Shown: positions 8,309 to 17,366, counted from the stretch's first letter. The stretch: 48,043 bases of DNA from Candidatus Polarisedimenticola svalbardensis (GCA_014764515.1 JACXWD010000022.1:1-48043), one strand, 5' to 3'. Notes: generated from the sequence alone by a model not told the origin. Translations and numbers: made by a program.

Positions 8309-8319
8309 AGCTTCCAGTC

Positions 8320-9576
8320 ATGCTATTGACCTTCCTGATCATCGGTCTGGCCTTCGGCCTCTACATGGCATGGAATATCGGCGCCAACGATGTCGCCAAC
8401 GCCATGGGGACCTCCGTAGGCTCCAAGGCACTGACCATCCGGCAGGCGCTCCTGATCGCCGCCGTGTTCGAGTTCGCCGGCGCCTACCTTGTCGGCGGCC
8501 ACGTCACCCAGACCGTCAAGAAGGGGATCGTGGACGTCGAGCTGTTCACCGACACTCCGATGGTCTTCGTCGTCGTCATGCTGGGAGCGTTGCTTTCGGC
8601 CGGACTGTGGCTGCAGTTCGCCACCTGGAAAGGGCTGCCGGTATCCACATCCCACTCCATCGTCGGCGGTGTGGCAGGCGCCGGTGTGGCCGCAGCCGGG
8701 ATCAACGGTGTGATCTGGAGCAAGCTCGGATTCATCGCCGTGTCGTGGGTACTCTCCCCGTTGATCGGCGCCGCTATCGCTTTCATCATGTTCCGATTCA
8801 TCTCCGCCACGATCATGAGCAGCAAGAGTCCGGACAAGCGGATTCAGAAGATCGCACCTTTCCTGGCCGGTCTGGTTATTTTCATCCTGACCCTGTCCAT
8901 GATTTACAAAGGACTCAAGAAGGCCCGGTTCGAGTTTCTCACCGAGTTGTCCATGACCAAAGCGACGGTGGCCGCCGCCCTGCTCGGATTCATGTTCGGC
9001 CTGGTTGTTTTCTTCATCATGAAGGCTACCGCCGGCAACACCGAGCGGAAGCGGAAGAAACGGTTCTCCTATGTCGAGGGGCAATTCGGCTGGCTCCAGG
9101 TTATGACCGCCTGCTACGTGGCGTTCGCCCACGGGGCGAACGACGTGGCCAACGCCATCGGCCCCCTGGCCGGTATCTGGGCCGTGTTCTCCAGCGGTGA
9201 AATCGCCAGCGAGGTCGGTGTGCCGGCCTGGATTCTCGCTTTCGGCGGCATCGGGATCGTTGTCGGGTTGGCGACCTGGGGTTACCGGGTGATGGGCACC
9301 ATAGGAGAGCGCATCACCGAGTTGACGCCGTCCAGGGGGTTCAGCGCCGAGTTTGCCGCCGCTTCCACCGTGTTGCTCTGTACGAAGCTGGGGCTGCCGA
9401 TATCCACGACCCACACACTGGTCGGAGCGGTCATCGGCGTCGGCCTGGCCCGCGGTCTGGCAGCCCTGGATCTGCGGGTCATGCGCGGCATCGTTTCCGC
9501 CTGGGTGATCACGCTTCCTGTTTCCTTCGGACTTTCCGCGGTGATCTACTGGATCCTGCACTACCTGTTCCTGTGA
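8320..9576 (+). CDS. pit: PiT-family inorganic phosphate transporter
   Basis: A 418-residue inner-membrane transporter moving phosphate with H+ or Na+. The duplicated PiT signature is clear: GANDVANA at residues 21-28 and again at about 272 (AHGANDVANAIGPLAG). The two halves end in matching STSHSIVGG and STTHTLVGA segments. About ten hydrophobic segments are present, with a short basic cytoplasmic loop near residue 245 (TERKRKKRFSYVEG). Length is normal for the shorter bacterial members. It follows the DUF47 regulator and its stop overlaps the next start. Confidence 0.95.
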   Translation: MLLTFLIIGLAFGLYMAWNIGANDVANAMGTSVGSKALTIRQALLIAAVFEFAGAYLVGGHVTQTVKKGIVDVELFTDTPMVFVVVMLGALLSAGLWLQFATWKGLPVSTSHSIVGGVAGAGVAAAGINGVIWSKLGFIAVSWVLSPLIGAAIAFIMFRFISATIMSSKSPDKRIQKIAPFLAGLVIFILTLSMIYKGLKKARFEFLTELSMTKATVAAALLGFMFGLVVFFIMKATAGNTERKRKKRFSYVEGQFGWLQVMTACYVAFAHGANDVANAIGPLAGIWAVFSSGEIASEVGVPAWILAFGGIGIVVGLATWGYRVMGTIGERITELTPSRGFSAEFAAASTVLLCTKLGLPISTTHTLVGAVIGVGLARGLAALDLRVMRGIVSAWVITLPVSFGLSAVIYWILHYLFL

Positions 9577-10376
9577 TGACCGCAACCCGTTGCCGCCTGG
9601 TGATGCTTCTGGCCGTCGCCATCCTCACCGCTGTCGCCTGTTCGTCCGCCGGGCCGCCTGTCGGCGAGACCTTCCAGGTGGTCCAGGTCCGGGACGGTGA
9701 CACTATCGTCGTCAGTATGGCCGGCAGGAAAGAGAACGTCCGGCTCCTGGGCGTGGACACGCCGGAGATGAACTACAAAAAGGGAGAGCCGGATGAAGGC
9801 GCCCTTGCCGCCACGCTGTTCACCCGCGAACAAGTGCAAGGGGGATCGGTCGCCCTGACTGCAGATGCCCTGAACCAGGATCGGGACCACTACGGACGAC
9901 TGTTGCGGTATGTCCACCTCGAGGGTGGAGACCTTCTGAACGTGGAACTGATCCGTAACGGTTACGGCTTTGCCTTCCTCCAGTTCCCGTTGACGAAAAG
10001 GGAACAGCTCGTCGAGGCGGAGATCGAGGCCCGGAACAGAGGGCTGGGGCTTTGGGCTCCGAACCGGATCCAGTCGATCCCTTACGACCAGGCCGATCGG
10101 TTCGAAGGCCGGGTGGTGGCCGCCCACGGCGTAATCGTGGCAGCAAAGACCGTTGACGGCGGATCCGGTGGCCGCCTCTGTTTCCTCAACTTCCACACCG
10201 ATTACAAAAAATACCTGAGCGTGGTGATTCACGAGGCCGACTTCAGTCGTTTCGGCGGCGACCCGGAACAGCGGTATCAGGGAGAAGCGGTGACGGTCAC
10301 CGGGCAAGTCCGGGACCATCGGGGGAGGCTCCAGATCCGTGCCGTCGATCCGGGCCAGATCACCACCGGAAACTGA
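9576..10376 (+). CDS. Thermonuclease-like lipoprotein with C-terminal OB-fold-like region
   Basis: A 266-residue protein with a lipoprotein-type leader (LLAVAILTAVACSS; the Cys would be lipidated). A staphylococcal-nuclease-like domain spans about residues 30-155. VRDGDTIVV, VRLLGVDTPE and DHYGRLLRYVHL carry the expected active-site Arg residues and Ca-binding Asp residues. The C-terminal 90 residues (RFEGRVVAAHGVIV, YQGEAVTVTGQVRDHRGRLQIRA) look like an OB-fold nucleic-acid-binding module. It probably cleaves extracellular or periplasmic nucleic acid, perhaps for phosphate scavenging given the adjoining phosphate transporter; that link is inference. The ATG at 9576 overlaps the transporter stop by one base; GTG at 9573 is the alternative. 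Confidence 0.82.
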   Translation: MTATRCRLVMLLAVAILTAVACSSAGPPVGETFQVVQVRDGDTIVVSMAGRKENVRLLGVDTPEMNYKKGEPDEGALAATLFTREQVQGGSVALTADALNQDRDHYGRLLRYVHLEGGDLLNVELIRNGYGFAFLQFPLTKREQLVEAEIEARNRGLGLWAPNRIQSIPYDQADRFEGRVVAAHGVIVAAKTVDGGSGGRLCFLNFHTDYKKYLSVVIHEADFSRFGGDPEQRYQGEAVTVTGQVRDHRGRLQIRAVDPGQITTGN

Positions 10377-10383
10377 GTCCGGG

Positions 10384-11730
10384 TCAGACGACCCGGGCGT
10401 CCACCTTCGCCGGGCCCTTCATGCCGACCCACACCAGCAGCAGGATCGCCACAACCGCCAGTCCCAGACAGAGTCCCCACCAGATCCCGGCCACCCCCAT
10501 CCCCATGGGGAACGCCAGCCAGTACGCCAGCGGCAGGGCCAGTGCGTAGTACCCGACCAGGTTGAACAGTGCGGCCGGCCGGGTCTGACCCATCCCCCGC
10601 AATATGCCGCTGCCCACCACCTGCACACCATCGAACAGCTGGAACGCGGCGGCCACCGGAAGGAGTGTGGCGGCCAGTGCGATCACCGAGACCTCACCGG
10701 TATAGATTTGCGGCAAGGTGTGGCGGGCCGCGATGAACAGAACGGCAAAGGAGACCATCACACCACCCCCCATGGCGAATGCGACCCAGGCGGCACGCTG
10801 GGCTCCACGACTGTCCCGCTCCCCTATCAGGTTCCCGACCCGGGTCACCGCCGCGAACGAAATCCCCAGAGGGACCATGAAAGAGACCGAGGCGATGTTG
10901 ATGACGATGGTATGTGCCGCCAGTTCAACCTTGCCGATCCACCCGGCAAGGAGCGCCGCCGCGACGAACGCCCACATCTCAAGACTGATCTGGAACGCCA
11001 CCGGGATGCCGAAACCGACAACTTCCTTCAGGCGCGGCCATCCCCAGGCCCGCCGACTCCAACCGGACCATGCTCCGGCGTGGAGCCGCCCCAGACGGAT
11101 CCATGCCGCAAGCCCTGCCAGCATGAAACCCTGGGTGATGCAGGTGGCGATGCCGGCGCCGATCAGGCCAAGCTCGGGAAAACCGAACTTGCCGTAAATC
11201 AGCACCCAGTTCGCCAGGATGTTCACTGCGTTGCCGAGGAACACCACCCACATGGTTGGATAGACAATGCCCCTTCCCTGCAGATACTGGCGCAGTACGG
11301 TGAACAACAGGAAAAACGGGATCAGCGGCAACTGCACCAGGACGTAATCATGGGCCATCAACGAGAGTCCGGTGTCCTGGCCGGTCCAGATCAGGATCGG
11401 TTCGGTGAAGAACCACAGAGCACCTATGGGAACGCTGATCAACACTGCCAGGACCAGACCACTCTGGGCCGTCAGACCGACCCGTTCACCGTCCCCTGCC
11501 CCGTGGGCCTGGGTGATCAGAGGATCGATGCCGAGGACCACCCCCATGCCGAACATCATGGTTCCCATGACCATCAGGCGGCCCAGAGAGGCCGCTCCCA
11601 GTTCCTCGTAGCCGACCCCGCCTACCATGACCACATCAACAACCCAGAGCATCATGTTGCCCAGTTGGGTGATCACCACAGGCAACGCCAGGCGTGTCAG
11701 TGCCGAGGATTCCTGCTGGATGGTATTCAC
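10384..11730 (-). CDS. MATE-family efflux transporter
   Basis: A 448-residue inner-membrane protein with about twelve hydrophobic segments in two similar halves. It starts with LTRLALPVVITQLGNMMLWVVDVVMVG, typical of multidrug and toxin extrusion (MATE/NorM) transporters, which export cationic compounds using Na+ or H+. Further family segments are GIDPLITQAHGAGD and GRGIVYPTMWVVFLGNAVNILANW. The frame is open for another 170 codons upstream, but that part only mirrors the CBS-domain gene. I chose GTG at 11730, which has GGAG about 7 bp upstream and gives the usual length. It converges on the thermonuclease gene. Confidence 0.9.
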   Translation of the reverse strand: MNTIQQESSALTRLALPVVITQLGNMMLWVVDVVMVGGVGYEELGAASLGRLMVMGTMMFGMGVVLGIDPLITQAHGAGDGERVGLTAQSGLVLAVLISVPIGALWFFTEPILIWTGQDTGLSLMAHDYVLVQLPLIPFFLLFTVLRQYLQGRGIVYPTMWVVFLGNAVNILANWVLIYGKFGFPELGLIGAGIATCITQGFMLAGLAAWIRLGRLHAGAWSGWSRRAWGWPRLKEVVGFGIPVAFQISLEMWAFVAAALLAGWIGKVELAAHTIVINIASVSFMVPLGISFAAVTRVGNLIGERDSRGAQRAAWVAFAMGGGVMVSFAVLFIAARHTLPQIYTGEVSVIALAATLLPVAAAFQLFDGVQVVGSGILRGMGQTRPAALFNLVGYYALALPLAYWLAFPMGMGVAGIWWGLCLGLAVVAILLLVWVGMKGPAKVDARVV

Positions 11731-11761
11731 GCCGGCTCCGGATGCGGGGTGCGGCCTCTTT

Positions 11762-11790
11762 TTCGAGACCGAACGGGCCAATGATATTAT
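11762..11790 (+). promoter_or_regulatory. Possible sigma-70-like promoter for the CBS-domain gene
   Basis: TATTAT at 11785-11790 stands 17 bases after TTCGAG, a weak -35, in the divergent gap between the MATE gene and the CBS-domain gene. The -10 is good and the -35 poor. Confidence 0.28.
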
Positions 11791-11838
11791 CAGGCGCCGG
11801 TACCGGGTACGGGCTTTAGCCGGAAACAGGAGAGAAAA

Positions 11839-12264
11839 ATGACAGTACGCGAACTGATGCAGCAGTCCGTATATACGGTGCGGCCCGACGACATGATCGA
11901 CCGGGTTTTTTTCCTCCTGCATTATGAGAAGATCCGGCACCTCCCGGTTATCGAAGACAAGAAGGTGGTTGGAATCGTCAGCGACCGGGATCTGTACAAG
12001 GCCCTGGGACCGAAAAGCCTGAGCCAGGGAGTGCAGCAGGAGGACGGCGAGACTTCCCTGTACGTCATCCCCCGGAAGGTTCGCAGCATCATGCGTCGCG
12101 GGGTGATTACCATCGGCCCGGATGAAAACGCCTCCAAGGCCGCCACCATGATGGCAAAAAAGAAAATTGGTGCGTTGCCGGTAACCCAGGATGAAAAACT
12201 GGTCGGCATCGTCACAGCAACCGATATCCTTCTGGCATTCGCCAAGGAACACAAGGGGTCTTGA
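11839..12264 (+). CDS. Stand-alone CBS-domain-pair protein
   Basis: A 141-residue protein consisting only of two CBS domains. The first covers about residues 1-60 (TVRPDDMIDRVFFLL, HLPVIEDKKVVGIVSDRDL) and the second about 80-138 (VITIGPDENASKAATMMAKKKIG, LPVTQDEKLVGIVTATDIL). CBS pairs bind adenine nucleotides and act as energy or ligand sensors, but the partner of a free-standing pair cannot be read from sequence. AGGAG stands about 8 bp before the ATG. The quinone oxidoreductase gene begins 7 bp after its stop. Confidence 0.9.
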   Translation: MTVRELMQQSVYTVRPDDMIDRVFFLLHYEKIRHLPVIEDKKVVGIVSDRDLYKALGPKSLSQGVQQEDGETSLYVIPRKVRSIMRRGVITIGPDENASKAATMMAKKKIGALPVTQDEKLVGIVTATDILLAFAKEHKGS

Positions 12265-12271
12265 CGCAACA

Positions 12272-13246
12272 ATGAATCACGCCATAAGAATCCACGATAC
12301 CGGAGGCCCGGATGTCCTGCAGTGGGATGAAACCGATCCAGGAACGCCGGGCCCGGGCCAGGTCCTGCTGCGCCATACCGCCATCGGCCTGAACTTCATC
12401 GACACCTACCATCGCTCCGGCCTTTATCCCCTGCCCGAGTTGCCTGCCGTTCTCGGGCGGGAAGGTGTCGGGAGGGTTGAGGAACTGGGTGAAGGGGTCA
12501 CCGGACTCAAGCCGGGAGACCGGGTGGCGTACCCGCTCCACCCCGGGTCATACAGCGAGGCCAAGCTGATCCCGGCGGATCTTCTGGTGCCGGTCCCTGA
12601 CGGCGTCACGGACAAGCAGGCGGCGGCCATGCTGCTGAAAGGTCTGACCGCTCATTACCTGCTGCGGCGGATTTACCCGGTCGGCCCGGACGACACCATC
12701 CTGATCCATGCCGCAGCCGGTGGAGTCGGCCTCATCGCCTGCCAGTGGGCCAGCCACCTGGGCGCTACGGTCATCGGTACCGTAGGCAGCGACGTCAAGG
12801 CCGATCTGGCACGGGCCAACGGTTGCCGGCACCCGGTGGTGTACGGCCGGGAGAGTTTCGTGGACAAGGTTCGGGAGCTGACCGGCGGCGCGGGGCTGCC
12901 GGTTGTGTACGACTCGGTCGGCAAGGACACCTTCGACGATTCCCTGGACTGCCTGGCTCCCCTGGGAACCATGGTCAGCTTCGGCCAGTCTTCCGGATCG
13001 GTTCCGCCGTTCGACCCGGGGATCCTGGCGAAGAAAGGTTCCCTGTTCCTGACCCGGCCGACCCTGGTGCATTACATCGCCCGGCGGGATGAGCTGCTAT
13101 CGGCCTCCGAAGAACTTTTCGGCCTGGTCGGTTCCGGGGCGATCCGGATCACCATCGGCCAGACCTATCCACTGAAAGACGCCGCCCAGGCCCACCGCGA
13201 TCTGGAAGCGCGCAAAACCTCCGGGTCCACAGTACTCATCCCATAG
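12272..13246 (+). CDS. qor: NADPH:quinone oxidoreductase, zeta-crystallin type
   Basis: A 324-residue medium-chain dehydrogenase/reductase without zinc. The N-terminal catalytic fold carries IGLNFIDTYHRSGLYP, the classic Qor segment. The Rossmann NADPH site is HAAAGGVGLIACQWA, and VYDSVGKDTFDDSL follows. Length is close to E. coli QorA (327). It reduces quinones with NADPH. It lies 7 bp downstream of the CBS-domain gene, probably in one transcript. I used the ATG at 12272; the frame is open further upstream but overlaps the previous gene. A long perfect hairpin follows its stop. Confidence 0.93.
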   Translation: MNHAIRIHDTGGPDVLQWDETDPGTPGPGQVLLRHTAIGLNFIDTYHRSGLYPLPELPAVLGREGVGRVEELGEGVTGLKPGDRVAYPLHPGSYSEAKLIPADLLVPVPDGVTDKQAAAMLLKGLTAHYLLRRIYPVGPDDTILIHAAAGGVGLIACQWASHLGATVIGTVGSDVKADLARANGCRHPVVYGRESFVDKVRELTGGAGLPVVYDSVGKDTFDDSLDCLAPLGTMVSFGQSSGSVPPFDPGILAKKGSLFLTRPTLVHYIARRDELLSASEELFGLVGSGAIRITIGQTYPLKDAAQAHRDLEARKTSGSTVLIP

Positions 13247-13251
13247 CCAGT

Positions 13252-13342
13252 AAATGGGGACATTGCACATTATCTTTTAATAGTTGCAGCATTAAGATCT
13301 CGGAAGACAACTATTAAAAGATAATGTGCAATGTCCCCATTT
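13252..13342. repeat. Perfect 35-bp inverted repeat, MITE- or REP-like hairpin
   Basis: Arms at 13252-13286 and 13308-13342 are exact reverse complements over 35 bases, separated by 21 bases. Ends are AAATGGGGAC and GTCCCCATTT. It lies between qor and the OPT transporter gene, whose AGGAG site begins only a few bases after the right arm, so the folded RNA could affect read-through or translation. Bases 39456-39479 repeat the right terminus with two mismatches in 24. Confidence 0.9.
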
Positions 13343-13355
13343 TTAGGAGACCGCA

Positions 13356-15230
13356 ATGGCGATCCGCCAACTGAACGAGGAACAGGTCCGCACCATGACT
13401 CCGGAGCAGAAGGACCAGTGGTGGCTGGACAACGTCTGGAAAGGGAACATGCCTCAGCTGACCCTGCGGTCGGCCCTCACCGGGATGCTCCTGGGCAGCG
13501 TGCTCAGCCTGACCAACCTGTACATCGGCATTCAGACAGGCTGGACACTGGGAGTGGGGATCACCTCGGTGATCATGGCGTTCGCCGCGTTCAAGGTCCT
13601 GGGCCGGCTCGGCGTCGGCTCGGAGATCTCGATCCTGGAAAACAACGCCATGCAGAGCATCGCCACGTCAGCAGGCTACATGACCGCTCCCCTGGTGACT
13701 TCCCTGGCGGCGTACATGATCATTACCGGCAAGTTGATCCCTATCGGCATCACCATCGTCTGGATGATCAGCCTGTCGATCCTGGGTGTCCTGTTCGCCT
13801 TCCCCCTCAAGCGCAGGTTCATCAACGATGAACAGTACCCGTTCCCCGAAGGGCGGGCCTGCGGCGTCGTTCTGGATGCTCTCCACGGGGATGACGCCCG
13901 GGAAGGGATCTTCAAGGCCAAGCTCCTGGCGTCCGCCGGCGGTCTGTCGGCGCTCATCGAACTGATGCGCAGCGAGAAGGTCATGGAACTTGTCCATATG
14001 CGCTGGTTGACCCTGCCCGGTCACTGGAGTGATCTGCTGTACAAGTTCTCAACGCCGTCGATCCGGGGGATCAAGCTTTCCGACCTGACCATCAACCTGG
14101 ACTCCTCCATCGTCATGGTCGCCACCGGCGGGTTGATGGGGATCCGGGCCGGCATGTCCCTCCTGCTGGGGGCGGTGATCAACTATTGCTTCCTGGCGCC
14201 CTGGGCGATGGAGCAGGGCATCATCGAGGGCACAGGTTTCCGGGCCATCCTGACCTGGGGGATGTGGGGCGGCGTCTCCATGATGACCACCGCGGCCATC
14301 TTCGGATTCTTTTCCAAGCCACAGGTTTTCGTCCAGGCGTTCAAGGGTCTTGTCGGGCGGCGAGAACGCACCGTCGATCCGGTCCGGCATATCGAACTCC
14401 CCGGCCGGATCTCCGCCATCGGAATCCCGCTGGTCGGCGCGTTCGTCGTCTGGATGGCCTGGAAGTTCTTCGGCATCGACATCTGGCTCGGCATGATCGC
14501 CATCCCGCTGGTGTTCATCTTCGCCACCATCGGGGCGACCTCCGCCGGCCTGACATCCATCACGCCGACCAGCGCCCTGGGTTACCTGACCCAGACCACG
14601 TTCAGCGTGCTTTCCCCGGGAAAAATCACCACCAACGTCATGACCGCAGCGATCACCGGCGAGGTTGCCAGCAACACCTCCAACCTGTTGATGGACATCA
14701 AACCCGGGTACATGCTGGGCGGCAAGCCGCGGCACCAGGCCCTGGGCCATGTGCTAGGCATATTCGCCGGCGCCTTCGTGGCCATCCCGGTGTTCTACGC
14801 CATGATCCATTACGATGCAGCCAACCTGATGTCCGATGACCTCCCGATGCCGGGAGCGCAGGCCTGGCGGGCGGTGGCCGAAGTGCTCACCAAAGGCCTG
14901 TCGTTCCTGCATCCGACCGCCCGCTATGCCGTGTTCATCGGCGGCGCCATCGGGATTCTGTTCGAGATCCTGAAGAAGGTCACGAAAAACCGTTTCCCCC
15001 TCTCTGCCGTCGGCGTCGGCCTCGCCTTCGTCATCAACTTCCACACCAGCCTGAGCATGGGGCTGGGGGCGATCCTGTTCTGGGTTCTGGGAAAGGCCTA
15101 CCGCAACAAGGAAGGAAGCCTGGCCCGGAAACTCTGGGTTGAGAACCAGGAAACACTCTGCGCCGGCGCTATCGCCGGCGGCGCCATCATCGGCATTGCC
15201 ATCATCCTGGTGGAAGCCTCGTCAGGTTAG
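13356..15230 (+). CDS. OPT-family oligopeptide/metal-chelate transporter
   Basis: A 624-residue inner-membrane protein with about 14 hydrophobic segments, matching bacterial members of the oligopeptide transporter (OPT) family. Recognisable stretches are LTLRSALTGMLLGSVLSLTN near residue 35, then NNAMQSIATSAGYM, EQYPFPEGRACGVVLDAL and GKITTNVMTAAITGEVASN. OPT proteins take up small peptides or metal-siderophore complexes with protons; the substrate is not determined. Ribosome site AGGAG is 8 bp before the ATG, directly after the long hairpin. A terminator-like hairpin follows the stop. Confidence 0.93.
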   Translation: MAIRQLNEEQVRTMTPEQKDQWWLDNVWKGNMPQLTLRSALTGMLLGSVLSLTNLYIGIQTGWTLGVGITSVIMAFAAFKVLGRLGVGSEISILENNAMQSIATSAGYMTAPLVTSLAAYMIITGKLIPIGITIVWMISLSILGVLFAFPLKRRFINDEQYPFPEGRACGVVLDALHGDDAREGIFKAKLLASAGGLSALIELMRSEKVMELVHMRWLTLPGHWSDLLYKFSTPSIRGIKLSDLTINLDSSIVMVATGGLMGIRAGMSLLLGAVINYCFLAPWAMEQGIIEGTGFRAILTWGMWGGVSMMTTAAIFGFFSKPQVFVQAFKGLVGRRERTVDPVRHIELPGRISAIGIPLVGAFVVWMAWKFFGIDIWLGMIAIPLVFIFATIGATSAGLTSITPTSALGYLTQTTFSVLSPGKITTNVMTAAITGEVASNTSNLLMDIKPGYMLGGKPRHQALGHVLGIFAGAFVAIPVFYAMIHYDAANLMSDDLPMPGAQAWRAVAEVLTKGLSFLHPTARYAVFIGGAIGILFEILKKVTKNRFPLSAVGVGLAFVINFHTSLSMGLGAILFWVLGKAYRNKEGSLARKLWVENQETLCAGAIAGGAIIGIAIILVEASSG

Positions 15231-15245
15231 GAAGAGGCAGAAAAT

Positions 15246-15274
15246 GGGACTGTCCCCGTTCAGGGGACTGTCCC
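15246..15274. terminator. GGGGAC hairpin followed by a T-rich run
   Basis: Arms GGGAC-T-GTCCCC and GGGGAC-T-GTCCC pair over 11 bp with one T-T mismatch around a GTTCA loop, followed by TGTTTTTCTTCTGTTT. It fits an intrinsic terminator for the OPT gene. The same GGGGAC/GTCCCC core occurs in the other intergenic repeats, so it may be a repeat element recruited as a terminator. Confidence 0.65.
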
Positions 15275-15290
15275 TGTTTTTCTTCTGTTT

Positions 15291-17366
15291 CTAGATTTTG
15301 GCCGCCAGTTTCCTGAACCACTTCCGCAGGAACGGGTGGGCCCCCGGGAGTTCCCGGGACAGGGCGATCAGATCGTCGCCTAAATCAACGATGATTTCCG
15401 GTCGCACCATGGCGCCACGCACTTCGGCGGTCCGGCGCACCAGTTCGCCCATGGCGGTTCCGCTCTTGCCGTTACGGAAGTCCTGCTTGTACGGGTTGTT
15501 CCGACCACGGGCAACGATCCGCCAGTCCGCTTTCATCCGTTCCAGCATGAGCGACCGGGCCCGGTCCACATCCCGCCGGGAGGCCGAGGGATCAGAGGCA
15601 AGACGCAGCATCAGGGTCACGAGGTCATCGTTGCCCAGATCGACCGCCAGGTTCGGGAACCGGATGTCCAGCCCGTCGTGAACCACAACGCCGTCGGCCG
15701 CCTGGAACGAGAGTCTCAGTTCTCCGGAAAGAATGTCCAGGGGATCGAGACCGTCCAGACGGAACCGCACCTCCCGGACCTCACCGGCTGCAACCTGTCC
15801 CAGGTCCCGATTCGCACTTCCGGCATCTCCGGAAAATTCGACGATCCCAAGGGATCCGGTCACCGGCTTGCGGGACCGGTTGGCAATCTGCACATCCACA
15901 ACCGTCACGCCGCGGAGGGCATCCCGGCTGTCGATCCGCCAGCCACCTTCAAACTGCAGCGGCCTTGCAACCAGCAGATCGGTGGATTTGCTCTCACCGG
16001 CCAGGGTCAACTCGAGACGGCCGCGGGTCCGAACCGGTACATCATCGGCAATACGAATAGTCAGCGGAGGAAGATCGTTCACGCGACCCCGCCCCTGGAA
16101 CCGGACGGTCCGCTCCCGGGGCCGGTCCAGAACCCTGCCCCTCAGGTTCAGGGTCCGTTCTCCCGAACCACCGCCAAGGTTGGCCAGGGTGAAGAACGCA
16201 TCCAGGCTCTCACCAGGCTCAAAGACGCCGTCACGGTCGCCATCCTCAAGTTGCAGATCGACGATGACCGGCCGAACCGAACTCATCCAGTCATCGAACG
16301 ACGCCTCATAGAACCGGTTAAAAGCACGGCCCCAGGTCCGCTGGAAGGACGCATCCGCAGCCGACCGCACCGCCTGGTCGAATCCGTCGGCAAACCCTTC
16401 ACGGAAACTGATTTCGTATTGCAGCCAGGCACCGTACTCCCACCCGTCGTCGAATCCGTGGGCGAACGCCGGTTCCTGGAAGCGGTCATAGAATCTTCCC
16501 AACCAGGCGGAGAATGACACCAGGAACCGCTGGCGGAACCGGATGCGATCCGCTTCATCCATCCGCCGAAAGATCGCAGAGTTCCGGGAGGACCGTTTGA
16601 AAAGACGGAACGCCCGGGCCGGATCGGCCCAGTCACCATCGTGGAACTGCTCAAACCGGTCGATTTGGCGCAGCCGATCCGGGTTCACGTCCCAGCCGTC
16701 GAACCCTTTCCGGAACCGTTGGCGCCGCTCCCTGTCAGCAAATGCGGCCAGCGACAACACCGGCACGTCCAGGGACAGTTCATCCAGTTCCGGCCGCTGG
16801 GCAAACAGACCTTCGGCCTGGAAACGTGGGGTTATCGGTCTTGGATCGAACATCGGGTCACGGTTCAGATCGCGGAACTGAGCTTCAACCTGCTCCGCTG
16901 CTGCTGTTGCAGCCATCTCTTCCGCCCGGGTTCGGCCCAGGTCCAGACCGGTCCGACGAGCTTCCCGGTCACGTACCCCGGTTTCGAACCCCTGGATGCG
17001 ATCCCAGTCTCCCAGGGAACGGTCCTTAAGGGCACGGTTCATGCCCCGGAACCAGCCGACCCTGTAGTACTCCACCCAGCCTGTTGTTCCGGCCAGTTCC
17101 TCCGCCATGCGCCGGGCTGCCCGGTCGGCCTGCAAGGCCACAGGGTCGAGCCCTTTTTGACTGGGGCCGGCAGGAGCAGGCAGTTCCCGTTTCACGATGA
17201 CCAGGGTTTCGGGAACCTGTCTCTCCACAGGCTTCCGCACCTGGGGCCTGTCCAGCCGCTCCTGATGCGGCCGGGTCCGGGCAGCGCTCCCTTCGTCGGC
17301 CACCGAGACCGGCAGTCCCAGGAGCAAGAGAGCGAATAGGCTGGCAACGATCCTTTTCCTGTTCAT
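15291..17366 (-). CDS. Large secreted protein of unknown function
   Basis: A 691-residue protein with a signal peptide (MNRKRIVASLFALLLLGLPVSVADE). A Pro/Arg/Lys-rich linker follows to about residue 75. The middle (about 95-370) is rich in Arg, Asp and aromatic residues with recurring glycine-aromatic spacings (YYRVGWFRGM, FAHGFDDGWEYG, FREGFADGFD), suggesting helical repeats. From about 378 a segment DGDRDGVFEPGESLDAFFTLAN resembles the start of CARDB-like beta domains that often bind calcium, and beta-rich sequence continues to about 580. No catalytic motif is visible, and I do not recognise the protein as a whole. It is probably monocistronic. Confidence 0.75.
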   Translation of the reverse strand: MNRKRIVASLFALLLLGLPVSVADEGSAARTRPHQERLDRPQVRKPVERQVPETLVIVKRELPAPAGPSQKGLDPVALQADRAARRMAEELAGTTGWVEYYRVGWFRGMNRALKDRSLGDWDRIQGFETGVRDREARRTGLDLGRTRAEEMAATAAAEQVEAQFRDLNRDPMFDPRPITPRFQAEGLFAQRPELDELSLDVPVLSLAAFADRERRQRFRKGFDGWDVNPDRLRQIDRFEQFHDGDWADPARAFRLFKRSSRNSAIFRRMDEADRIRFRQRFLVSFSAWLGRFYDRFQEPAFAHGFDDGWEYGAWLQYEISFREGFADGFDQAVRSAADASFQRTWGRAFNRFYEASFDDWMSSVRPVIVDLQLEDGDRDGVFEPGESLDAFFTLANLGGGSGERTLNLRGRVLDRPRERTVRFQGRGRVNDLPPLTIRIADDVPVRTRGRLELTLAGESKSTDLLVARPLQFEGGWRIDSRDALRGVTVVDVQIANRSRKPVTGSLGIVEFSGDAGSANRDLGQVAAGEVREVRFRLDGLDPLDILSGELRLSFQAADGVVVHDGLDIRFPNLAVDLGNDDLVTLMLRLASDPSASRRDVDRARSLMLERMKADWRIVARGRNNPYKQDFRNGKSGTAMGELVRRTAEVRGAMVRPEIIVDLGDDLIALSRELPGAHPFLRKWFRKLAAKI

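Noticed and set aside
11731-12252. Upstream extension of the MATE reading frame
   Set aside because: It lies opposite the CBS-domain gene and adds about 170 residues with no match to the transporter family. GTG 11730 gives the normal length with a ribosome site.
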